This document shows, piece after piece, positions 16,172-23,044 of a DNA stretch of 37,520 bases. Position numbers and translations under genes: made by a program. Positions within the stretch are counted from its first letter, which is position 1, and every line of letters begins with the position of its first letter. The DNA comes from an uncultured Collinsella sp. (GTDB lineage Bacteria > Actinomycetota > Coriobacteriia > Coriobacteriales > Coriobacteriaceae): contig URMO01000017.1 of NCBI GenBank assembly GCA_900549085.1, positions 1 to 37,520 of the forward strand, read 5' to 3'. The notes under the pieces were generated by a model. That model was not told where the DNA came from and did no database searches. It saw nothing but the letters and a program-made list of their open reading frames with translations.

Positions 16172-16450
16172 TTAGAACGGCGCGTACTCGTCGTACAGGT
16201 CCTCGGTCTCGCCGGAGGCATTGACCTGCTCGACACGGGTAACGCCGGGTACGTGCTCCTTGAGGATACGCTCGATACCCATGGACAGGGTCAGTGCGCT
16301 CATAGGGCAGCCGGCGCAGGCACCCTGAAGCTCAAGCTGGACGACGCCCTCGTCGTCGACGCCCACATACTCCATATCGCCGCCGTCAGCCTGCAGGTTG
16401 GGGCGGATCTCCTCAAGAACCTTCTTAAGCAGCTCTTCGTTAACAGCCAC
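16172..16450 (-). CDS. NifU C-terminal domain iron-sulfur scaffold protein
   Basis: This small 92-residue protein consists only of a NifU C-terminal (Nfu) domain. It has the conserved LQADGGDMEYV near the start and the cluster-binding GACAGCPMS, with C45 and C48 (CxxC). Such proteins assemble or carry [4Fe-4S] clusters, usually as dimers bridging a cluster, and deliver them to apoproteins in the cytoplasm. The start is GTG at 16450, with GAAAGGAG five bases upstream. It has no Suf or Isc neighbours in this window. An iron-sulfur carrier is consistent with the large cluster-containing activase elsewhere in the window, but no link can be shown. Confidence 0.92.
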   Translation of the reverse strand: MAVNEELLKKVLEEIRPNLQADGGDMEYVGVDDEGVVQLELQGACAGCPMSALTLSMGIERILKEHVPGVTRVEQVNASGETEDLYDEYAPF

Positions 16451-16561
16451 AGGGGCTCCTTTCTCACAATAACGCGGGCGCGCCCGCGGACAGAGCTATG
16501 TTACTACAGCCATGTACCCGCTCACGAGCCGTCCATGCGCGCGGACACGACTTTCACGAGC

Positions 16562-16591
16562 AGTCAATTTGGGACGGGGCTTTTTTAGCTG
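16562..16591. repeat. 30-bp repeat, copy 1 (inverted relative to 18134-18162)
   Basis: AGTCAATTTGGGACGGGGCT followed by TTTTTAGCTG is repeated in the opposite orientation at 18134-18162 with only one T length difference. The two copies bracket coaX and the dCMP deaminase gene. Confidence 0.8.
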
Positions 16592-16626
16592 CTTTTGCCG
16601 ACGCCCGGCGCTAGCACACGCTGCCG

Positions 16627-17151
16627 CTACTGCTGAGTTTGTTCCCCGGTGCCGATGTGGACATCGACGATGACCTGGCGGTAGCTGATGCCGCAGGAGT
16701 CGAGAATGCGGCGACTGATGCGGCCGTCGTCGGTGTCGGCGTACTTATTGTCCAGGTAGACAACCTCGCCCACGCCCACCTGCGCCAGGATCTTGGCGCA
16801 GTCATGGCACGGGAACAGCGTGACGTAGACCGTGGAACCCTCAAGGTCTTTGAGCGAGCCGCGGTAGTTGAGCACGGCGTTGGCCTCGGCATGGACTACG
16901 TAGTTATGCTTGTCCTGCAGTGGGTCGTCGCTCGTTCCCCACGGGAAAAAGTCATCGTTGAGTGCCGAGGGCGTACCGTTGTAGCCCACCGAAAGGATGC
17001 GGTGGTTGGTGCTGGCGATGCACGCGCCCACCTGCGTATTGGGGTCCTTGCTGCGGCGCTGCGCGGCGATGGCCACGCTCATAAAGAACTCGTCCCAGCT
17101 AATAACGTCGCGGCGCTTGCCCGACGCGGTTTGATGAAGATCGTCCGACAT
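16627..17151 (-). CDS. dCMP/cytidine deaminase-family zinc enzyme
   Basis: This 174-residue protein has the deoxycytidylate deaminase layout: SWDEFFMSVAIAAQRRSKDP near the start, QVGACIAS, GYNGTPSALNDDF, the zinc-binding HAE (H87-E89) and PCHDC (C115, C118). It would convert dCMP to dUMP, feeding dTMP synthesis in the cytosol. ComEB-type proteins share this architecture, so the exact substrate (dCMP or another deoxynucleotide) is inferred. The ATG at 17151 has GGAGGTG upstream. It lies 83 bases downstream of coaX on the same strand and is probably co-transcribed. The N-terminal 15 residues are extra to the usual fold. Confidence 0.9.
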   Translation of the reverse strand: MSDDLHQTASGKRRDVISWDEFFMSVAIAAQRRSKDPNTQVGACIASTNHRILSVGYNGTPSALNDDFFPWGTSDDPLQDKHNYVVHAEANAVLNYRGSLKDLEGSTVYVTLFPCHDCAKILAQVGVGEVVYLDNKYADTDDGRISRRILDSCGISYRQVIVDVHIGTGEQTQQ

Positions 17152-17234
17152 GGCAGACACCTCCGAAATCGCAATAGTTTGACACATTGTAGCAGGTGAA
17201 AGGTGGAGACGTTTTTGTCCCACCGCCCCCATCG

Positions 17235-18086
17235 CTACGCGCGACGGGGCTTTTGATTGATGTGGTAGAGCTCGGCCAGGCCGCGAAGCGTCAACGCGTC
17301 ATCGACCGTCAGGCTGTGGCCGACCAACGCCGCGAGCGCCTCGGCATCGTCGCCGGTGATGACGATGGGCACGCTGCCCTCCCCCGCCGCCTTGGTCGCG
17401 CGCATCTCGGCAAGCACCATGTCGAGCATGCCGTCGATACGGGCCACCTCGCCCAAGACCACGCCCGAGCGCATGGCCTCGCGCGTGTTGCGACCGATCA
17501 CATGTGTGGGTGCCGAGGGCTCGACCTGCGGCAGGCGCGCCGCAGCGGCCGAAAGCGAGCGGGCGCCAAGTGCCAGACCCGGCGCGATGACGCCGCCGAC
17601 AAAGGTTCCGCGCGCATCGATGACCTCGATATTGGTCGTAGTGCCCAGGTCGATCACGATGCACGGAGAGCCGTAGACGGCACGGGCCGCCACGGCGTCG
17701 GCGATGCGGTCGGGGCCGATCTCGGCCGGATCGTCGTAGTGCACGGGCATGCCGGTCTTGAGGCCCGGCCCCACGGTGAGCACGCGCCCCGTGCAGGTGC
17801 GGGAAAGCGCCGCCTTCCACGGGCGCTCGAGCGCCGGCACCACGCAACTCAGCACGGCCGCCGCGGGAACGAGTACACCCGGCATGCCCGCATCGATTGC
17901 CAGCGCGCCCATGACCTGCACGAGCCTCATGCGCGCCTCGTCGGCCGTGATGCTCGACGGCGTCGTGATCTCGCACGTCGCAAGCGGGCATTCCTGTGCC
18001 GCGGCCGAATCCTCGGCAAACAGGCCAAAGCGAATGAACGTGTTGCCCACGTCGACCGTCAATATATATGTGCAGCCATTAAGCAT
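17235..18086 (-). CDS. coaX: Type III pantothenate kinase
   Basis: CoaX phosphorylates pantothenate, the first step of coenzyme A synthesis. This is the bacterial ASKHA-fold type that is not inhibited by CoA and often needs a monovalent cation. The 283-residue protein shows the phosphate-1 motif VDVGNT (D12), then GPDRIADAVAA, the DLGTTTNIEVID motif and GGVIAPGL. The family's usual length is about 255-260; the surplus is spread over loops rich in Ala. ATG at 18086 is chosen because AAAGGAG lies eight bases before it. It is the first gene of a two-gene minus-strand unit with the deaminase. The 30-bp repeat at 18134-18162 lies just upstream, where its promoter should be. Confidence 0.93.
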   Translation of the reverse strand: MLNGCTYILTVDVGNTFIRFGLFAEDSAAAQECPLATCEITTPSSITADEARMRLVQVMGALAIDAGMPGVLVPAAAVLSCVVPALERPWKAALSRTCTGRVLTVGPGLKTGMPVHYDDPAEIGPDRIADAVAARAVYGSPCIVIDLGTTTNIEVIDARGTFVGGVIAPGLALGARSLSAAAARLPQVEPSAPTHVIGRNTREAMRSGVVLGEVARIDGMLDMVLAEMRATKAAGEGSVPIVITGDDAEALAALVGHSLTVDDALTLRGLAELYHINQKPRRA

Positions 18087-18133
18087 CGTCGGCGCTCCTT
18101 TCGTCTGCCCAGCAGTATATCGCCTACCCAAAC

Positions 18134-18162
18134 CAGCTAAAAAGCCCCGTCCCAAATTGACT
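18134..18162. repeat. 30-bp repeat, copy 2
   Basis: The reverse complement of this stretch matches 16562-16591 across 29 of 30 positions (one T fewer). It lies in the divergent gap between coaX and the OPT transporter gene. A TATACT (18173-18178) just downstream could be the -10 box of the transporter promoter, in which case the repeat would occupy the -35 region. Confidence 0.8.
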
Positions 18163-18288
18163 ACCTTGCGGCTATACTGATGCGCGGTCGTGCGCGAGCT
18201 CACGCGGCGGCCCTTGGTAACCCGACTTCCCGCGCCGTATCCGTAGCGGCGCTTGCGGGGGAAGCGGATATACGCAAAGGAGTTCTAT

Positions 18289-19992
18289 ATGAGCAATCCC
18301 TCGAACCGCACCTCGATGCGCGGTCAACTCACGCTGCGCGGCGTCGTCATCGGCGTCCTTGGCTGCGTGATCATCACGGCAAGCTCGGCCTATACCGCCC
18401 TCAAAATGGGTGCGCTCCCCTGGCCGATCATTTTCGCTGCCGTCATTTCGCTGTTCTTCCTGAAGCTCATGGGCAACGCCAGCCTCAACGAGGCCAACGT
18501 CACCCACACCATCATGTCCGCGGGCGCCATGGTCGCCGGCGGCCTGGCGTTTACCATCCCGGGCGCTTGGATGCTGGGCTATGCCGACCAGATCAGCTGG
18601 CTCGACATGTTTATCGTGGCGCTCGCCGGCACCATCTTGGGCCTTCTGGCGACAGCGCTCATCCACCGTCACTTTATCGTGGACGCCGCGCTGGAGTTCC
18701 CCACCGGCAACGCCGCAGCTCAGACCCTGCGCGCCACCGAGGCCGGCGGCAAGACCGGCAAGCAGCTCTTTGGCTCCATGGCCATCGCAGGCATCTACAG
18801 CGTGCTGCGCGACGCTCTGGGCGTGGTGCCCAGCATGCTGTGCACGCTCAATATCCCCGGCGTGACCTTTGCCATCTACAACTCGCCCATGCTGCTGTCC
18901 ATTGGCTTTTTGGTGGGCTTCGCCCCCGTCGCGTTCTGGTTTGCCGGCGCGCTGCTGGGCAACTTTGGCATCATCGTCGGCGGCACCGCTGCCGGCCTGT
19001 TCGATATTGCGACCGCGCAGGGTATCGTCAAGTCCTTAGGTATGGGCCTTATGATGGGCTTTGGCGTCGCCGTCGTCCTTAAGGACATCCTGCCGCAGGT
19101 CGCCGGTATCGTCCGTGGCCTCGCCGCCGACAGCTCCACCGACACCGACGAGCAGTCGCTCATCTCGGGCTCGCTTAAGCTCGACGCCGGCATCATCGGC
19201 CTGGGCACCGCAGCCATCGCCGTGATCGTTGCCATCGCGCTCGACCTCGGTCCCGTCCCGGCCGTCATCGTCACGCTGTTCACCTTTGTCACCACCATCA
19301 TGAGCGCACAGAGCTGCGGCCAGACGGGTATCGACCCCATGGAGATCTTTGGCCTCATCGTCATGCTCATCGTGGCAGCCTTCGCGCAGATCGCGCAGGT
19401 CAAGCTGTTCTTTATCGCCGGCATCGTGGCCGTGGCGTGCGGCCTTGCAGGCGACGTCATGAACGACTTTAAGGCCGGCGCCGTGCTGGGCACCAACCCG
19501 CGCGCACAGTGGGTCGGCCAGGCCATCGGCGGCATCGTGGGCGCCCTGGTCGCTGCCGCTGTCATGGTCGCGCTCGTCACCGCCTATGGTCCGGACGCCT
19601 TCGGCCCCGACAAGAGCTTTGTGGCCGCGCAGGCAAGCGTGGTCGCCACCATGGTCTCGGGCATCCCGAGCGTGCCATGGTTTGCAGGTGGTTTTATCGC
19701 CGGCATCATCATGTACTGGCTCGGTATTCCGGCCATGATGATCGGTCTGGGCGTGTACCTGCCGTTCTACATGTCGCTCACGGCTTTCCTGGGCTCCTGC
19801 GTCAAGCTCGCCTACGACAAGTGGGCCGCTCGCCGCGACGCCGAGGCCGGTCTTTCGGACGAGGAGAAGGCTGCCAAGGATGCCGCCTTCCAGGAGCAGG
19901 GCTTGGTTGTCGCCAGCGGCCTGCTCGGCGGCGAGTCCATCGTCGGCGTTATCCTGGCGTTTGTCTCCGTGGGATTGAGCCTGCTGGGCTAA
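18289..19992 (+). CDS. OPT-family oligopeptide transporter
   Basis: This 567-residue integral membrane protein has about 14 hydrophobic segments. Typical OPT features include TLRGVVIGVLGCVIITASSAYTALKMG at the N terminus, FPTGNAAAQTLRA and a late Gly/Ile-rich GLGVYLPFYMSLTAFLG. Bacterial OPT members import short peptides or metal chelates, driven by protons; the substrate cannot be told from sequence. ATG at 18289 follows AAAGGAG with six-base spacing. The gene stands alone and ends at a strong terminator (20018-20056). It is divergent from coaX. The length is near the lower end for bacterial OPT proteins, with no sign of truncation. Confidence 0.9.
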   Translation: MSNPSNRTSMRGQLTLRGVVIGVLGCVIITASSAYTALKMGALPWPIIFAAVISLFFLKLMGNASLNEANVTHTIMSAGAMVAGGLAFTIPGAWMLGYADQISWLDMFIVALAGTILGLLATALIHRHFIVDAALEFPTGNAAAQTLRATEAGGKTGKQLFGSMAIAGIYSVLRDALGVVPSMLCTLNIPGVTFAIYNSPMLLSIGFLVGFAPVAFWFAGALLGNFGIIVGGTAAGLFDIATAQGIVKSLGMGLMMGFGVAVVLKDILPQVAGIVRGLAADSSTDTDEQSLISGSLKLDAGIIGLGTAAIAVIVAIALDLGPVPAVIVTLFTFVTTIMSAQSCGQTGIDPMEIFGLIVMLIVAAFAQIAQVKLFFIAGIVAVACGLAGDVMNDFKAGAVLGTNPRAQWVGQAIGGIVGALVAAAVMVALVTAYGPDAFGPDKSFVAAQASVVATMVSGIPSVPWFAGGFIAGIIMYWLGIPAMMIGLGVYLPFYMSLTAFLGSCVKLAYDKWAARRDAEAGLSDEEKAAKDAAFQEQGLVVASGLLGGESIVGVILAFVSVGLSLLG

Positions 19993-20017
19993 ACCCAACA
20001 ACAACGTATCCGTGCAG

Positions 20018-20056
20018 AGCGCGGGGTCGGAGACCATCCGGCCCCGCGCTTTTTTT
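20018..20056 (+). terminator. Strong intrinsic terminator after the OPT gene
   Basis: AGCGCGGGGTCGG (20018-20030) pairs with CCGGCCCCGCGCT (20038-20050) with one bulge-like offset, followed by a run of seven T. Confidence 0.9.
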
Positions 20057-20207
20057 GTATCTGCCGAAACCCTCGGCTTCAACCTCATTTGACGCGCCCC
20101 CTTTACCTACTCGTCTAAGTTTCACGTCAAGATGACCACCCCGCCTGCCGCGGTGTAGAGTAGAGGCAGCGGGCGCGATGCATAGCCCGCGGCGAAGCGA
20201 GGTGAAC

Positions 20208-21347
20208 ATGAAACTCGATAACCAGCAGCTCAAGCGACTGCGCGAGCGCCATCACCGGCGCCACGGCATCCGCCCTGCCTATAGCGAGGTCATGGAGAAC
20301 GCCGGCCGCTTCCTGAGGCGCGCATTCAACATTCGCGAGGGTCGCGCCCCCTATCACGTAATTCGTAAGCGCTTTGTAAACGGGGCGCGCCTAACCGGCT
20401 CGCACCTGTGCATCCTCATTATCGCCATGCTGATCGCGAGTGTCGGCCTCGATATCGATTCGGACATCGCCATTGTGGGCGCCATGCTCATCTGCCCGCT
20501 CATGGGCTCGGTCCTTGCCATGGCATACGGCATCGCCACGCTCGACCGCGAGATTACCCTCGAGGCAATTGCCGGCCTCGCGCTGCAGATGGTCCTTTGC
20601 CTGATCACTTCCACGCTGTATTTTAAGCTCTCGCCCCTTGGCACCACCACGGCCGCCATCATCGATAACTCGACACCCACCGTATGGGACCTTGCCGTCG
20701 CGCTCGCGGGCGGCTTTGCGGGCGGGCTGGGCAACTCGCGCGATCAGGAGCCTTCGACGCTCATTGCCGGCGTAGCGGTGGCGACCGCGCTCATGCCGCC
20801 CCTGTGCGCGGCGGGCTACGGCATTGCCATCGCGAGCGGGTCGCTGTTCCTCTCGGCCCTCTACGAGTTTGGCATCAACGTCGTCTTTATCGCACTGGCG
20901 GCCGAAGCCGTATTGCTTCTTTTACGTGTACCGCTCAAGCGCGACCTCAACGGCGACGGCATTGTGACCGCTGAGGAAAATGCCGAGGTCGATGAGCTGT
21001 CGCACAAGGTGCGCCGCCGCATCATCGTGGGTACGGTGATCTTTGCCATCCCCTGCATCGTTATGACCGCGGGGTCCATTGGCTCGGCGCAAGCCGGCGT
21101 GCAGGACGGCTACGGCGTCACCGAAACTACGCGCGAACTTGCCGCGGTGCTGCCGGGCTTTAAGGATTACACCGTCGCCGTCGAGACTTCGGCTACCGAA
21201 GGCGACAAGGAGGGCCTTGTCGAGCGCGAGGTTGTCGCTCACGTGACGACAAGCGAGGCACTCGGGGCGCACGACCGCCGCGTTGCCCGCAAGCTCATCG
21301 ACCTCAACGTGCCCGAACTCGATCGCGTGGAGTTTGACGTGGAGTGA
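20208..21347 (+). CDS. DUF389 membrane protein with embedded EF-hand loop
   Basis: This 379-residue protein has a basic N terminus (1-60), then a DUF389 membrane domain (about 63-240) with about six hydrophobic segments and the motifs VGAMLICPLMGSVLAMAYG and VATALMPPLCAAGYGIA. A last membrane segment (about 272-292) precedes a soluble C-terminal domain. In the loop before that segment, residues 246-257 read DLNGDGIVTAEE, a canonical 12-residue EF-hand calcium-binding loop with D, N, D, T and E at positions 1, 3, 5, 9 and 12. DUF389 proteins have no established function. ATG at 20208 has GAGGTGA just upstream. The gene is transcribed alone; its 3' end overlaps a possible small gene on the other strand. 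Confidence 0.83.
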   Translation: MKLDNQQLKRLRERHHRRHGIRPAYSEVMENAGRFLRRAFNIREGRAPYHVIRKRFVNGARLTGSHLCILIIAMLIASVGLDIDSDIAIVGAMLICPLMGSVLAMAYGIATLDREITLEAIAGLALQMVLCLITSTLYFKLSPLGTTTAAIIDNSTPTVWDLAVALAGGFAGGLGNSRDQEPSTLIAGVAVATALMPPLCAAGYGIAIASGSLFLSALYEFGINVVFIALAAEAVLLLLRVPLKRDLNGDGIVTAEENAEVDELSHKVRRRIIVGTVIFAIPCIVMTAGSIGSAQAGVQDGYGVTETTRELAAVLPGFKDYTVAVETSATEGDKEGLVEREVVAHVTTSEALGAHDRRVARKLIDLNVPELDRVEFDVE

Positions 21348-21486
21348 TGCCGGCGCGGGATGTTGCAAAGCGCACATAGCAGCTCAGGGTATCGGTGCCA
21401 AAGGGGTCGACTTTGACAAACGGGGCAGTTTCGTCGCAGCCGTCTTCGCTACTCGATCCCATGTCGTCACCATCGAAGAATTCCAT
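21304..21486 (-). CDS. Possible small acidic protein, unknown
   Basis: A 60-residue reading frame starts at ATG 21486 with AAGGAAA about 10 bases upstream. The first 30 residues are acidic and Ser/Asp-rich (EFFDGDDMGSSSEDGCDE), followed by PFVKVDPFGTD. This composition looks more protein-like than the other frames of the gap. It overlaps the 3' end of the DUF389 gene by 44 bases in the opposite direction. There is no recognisable domain and no clear promoter. It may be spurious. Confidence 0.3.
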   Translation of the reverse strand: MEFFDGDDMGSSSEDGCDETAPFVKVDPFGTDTLSCYVRFATSRAGITPRQTPRDRVRAR

Positions 21487-21632
21487 CGCTGCCGTTTCCT
21501 TCATATTCCAGGGCACTTGCCAAGCTCTGTCCAATTATGACTCGAAGCTTAACAAACGCCTCTTAAGGCTAGCTTAGGCTCGAGGCAGCCGGAGCTGTTA
21601 GCCGCAAGATGCACAGGGGACGCAGGAATGCG
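21348..21632. other. Gap between DUF389 and the 3-hydroxyacyl-CoA dehydrogenase
   Basis: Apart from the possible small minus-strand gene (21304-21486) this stretch shows no recognisable gene. Its plus strand ends in a terminator-like hairpin at 21633-21670, so an untranslated transcript or a long 3' end of the DUF389 mRNA is possible. Confidence 0.4.
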
Positions 21633-21670
21633 ATGATCCGTTTTCCTCCGTCCCCGAGGGATCATTTTTT
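21633..21670 (+). terminator. Plus-strand intrinsic terminator
   Basis: ATGATCC (21633-21639) pairs with GGATCAT (21659-21665), followed by a run of T reaching the stop codon of the minus-strand dehydrogenase gene. A shorter CCTCCGTCCCCGAGG stem may form inside. The T-run is on the plus side, 290 bases beyond the DUF389 stop. Confidence 0.6.
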
Positions 21671-22628
21671 AGTACTTGAAGAAGCCCTCGCCCGAGCTTT
21701 CGCCCAGCTTGCCTTCGTCGAGCATCTGCTTGAGGACGGATGCCATGGCCTTAAAGTTGTAGGGCATCATCATCTTTTTGAGCAGCGGGCTCACCAGACC
21801 CGGCACCTTCTGGTACTGCATAACGATGTTGTAAGCCGTCTGGATACCAACCGTATCGAATACGCGGAACGGACCCTTGGGGGCGCCGGTGCCACGCGTC
21901 CATGCGAGGTCGATGCTCTTGGGATCGCTCACGCCCGAGACATACAGGTCGAGGCCCGAAAGCAGCCATGGCACCAGCATGGAATTGAGCAGGTAGCCGT
22001 TCTTTTCCTTGTTGACGGGCAGGGCAAGCATGCGAATGTCGTTGGCGAAGTCGACGAGCTCGTCGAAGTAGCGCTTGTCGGTTTGATCCTGCGCCATGAC
22101 CTCGGTCATGTTGTTCTTCCAGATGGAGTTGGCAAAGTGCAGCGACAGGTACTTCTCGGGGCGACCAGTGTACTTGGCAAAGGTGCTCGGCAGCAGCGTA
22201 GAGGAGTTCGTCACGACGACGGTCTTTTGCGGGAGAACCGGGGCAAGCTTTTTGTAGAAGTCGATCTTTGCCTGGGTGTCCTCGGCCATAGACTCGATGA
22301 CCAGGTCGGCGTCGGCTACGGCCTTGGCAAGATCGAGCTCCAGCTTGAGCGTGGAGTAGGCACACTCGACGGCGGCGAGTGCCGCCTCCTTGTCGAAGGG
22401 CTGGCCGCTATCGGCGATACCGGCGCACCACTCGCCTGTGCCATCCGCCATGCCCTCGATTGCCGCGATGTACTCCTCGCGCACATGATCGATCTTGGGC
22501 TGGGTGCGGCAGATGCTGCCCTCGCTGCGCAGCCAGATCGTCACATCAAAGCCGCAGTAGGCAGCCTGAAAGGCAATCTGGCTTCCCAACACGCCGCCGC
22601 CGGCAACGCAAACGGTCTTGTAGCTCAT
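21669..22628 (-). CDS. 3-hydroxyacyl-CoA dehydrogenase family protein
   Basis: This 319-residue protein has an N-terminal NAD-binding Rossmann fold (GGGVLGSQIA, residues 10-19) and a middle section with ADLVIESMAED, TNSSTLLPS and LSLHFANSIWKNNMTEV. The C-terminal helical domain ends with GEGFFKY. It would oxidise a 3-hydroxyacyl-CoA to the 3-oxoacyl-CoA with NAD in the cytosol. The usual HFxNP is HFANS here, and the gene lacks crotonase or thiolase neighbours, so a variant substrate is possible. ATG at 22628 has GAGAGGA upstream. It is transcribed alone from a repeat-rich upstream region. Confidence 0.9.
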   Translation of the reverse strand: MSYKTVCVAGGGVLGSQIAFQAAYCGFDVTIWLRSEGSICRTQPKIDHVREEYIAAIEGMADGTGEWCAGIADSGQPFDKEAALAAVECAYSTLKLELDLAKAVADADLVIESMAEDTQAKIDFYKKLAPVLPQKTVVVTNSSTLLPSTFAKYTGRPEKYLSLHFANSIWKNNMTEVMAQDQTDKRYFDELVDFANDIRMLALPVNKEKNGYLLNSMLVPWLLSGLDLYVSGVSDPKSIDLAWTRGTGAPKGPFRVFDTVGIQTAYNIVMQYQKVPGLVSPLLKKMMMPYNFKAMASVLKQMLDEGKLGESSGEGFFKY

Positions 22629-22795
22629 GGAACGGTCCTCTCTTACGTAATTCCATAGATGTGTATTTATTCAACCGTAAGGATGACGCGCGATGGGGGT
22701 GGGTTCTATAAACGGACGGTATTTTGCCGCGAACGGCTACACCTGTTCATTATTTCAAGGCTCCGAGGGCGTTTTTTGGTGCCGCAGAAACGTCG

Positions 22796-22928
22796 TTTTC
22801 GGAAGTATGCGGCAAATTCCAGAACTCTCGAGCACACCCCGGTTTTTCGCCAATAAAACCGCAGGTATAGAGCTCGGGCATACCCGGTGTGCTCGGCCTA
22901 TTCAGATTTTGCCGCATACTTCCGAAAT
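22796..22928. repeat. Nested palindrome with 19-bp outer arms
   Basis: TTCGGAAGTATGCGGCAAA (22798-22816) is perfectly inverted at 22908-22926. Inside, CGAGCACACC (22829-22838) pairs with GGTGTGCTCG (22886-22895), and neighbouring CCGG segments extend the pairing. A further TTTTGCCGC occurs at 22732-22740, outside the structure. The rest of the 416-base gap from 22629 to 23044 holds the terminator of the activase gene and no convincing gene. Confidence 0.75.
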
Positions 22929-22979
22929 CTAAGTTCGCAAGGGATGATAGCTAGGGCGTTTACGCAACATATGTCCAAC

Positions 22980-23013
22980 AAAAACGGGTGGTAACCGGTA
23001 CGGCCACCACCCG
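22980..23013 (-). terminator. Intrinsic terminator of the activase gene
   Basis: On the minus strand CGGGTGGT pairs with ACCACCCG and is followed by TTTTTGTTGG. It starts about 30 bases after the stop codon of the 1593-residue protein. Confidence 0.8.
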
Positions 23014-23044
23014 CTTGCCTCATATCTAGCCCTAAGCAAGCCAG

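Noticed and set aside
18135..18178. TTGACT with TATACT as the OPT promoter
   Set aside because: The spacing is only 10 bases, too short for a sigma-70 promoter; only the -10 box was kept as a remark.
22659..22932. Two open frames of 65 and 79 codons on the plus strand
   Set aside because: They run through the nested palindrome, have no ribosome binding site and no protein-like composition.
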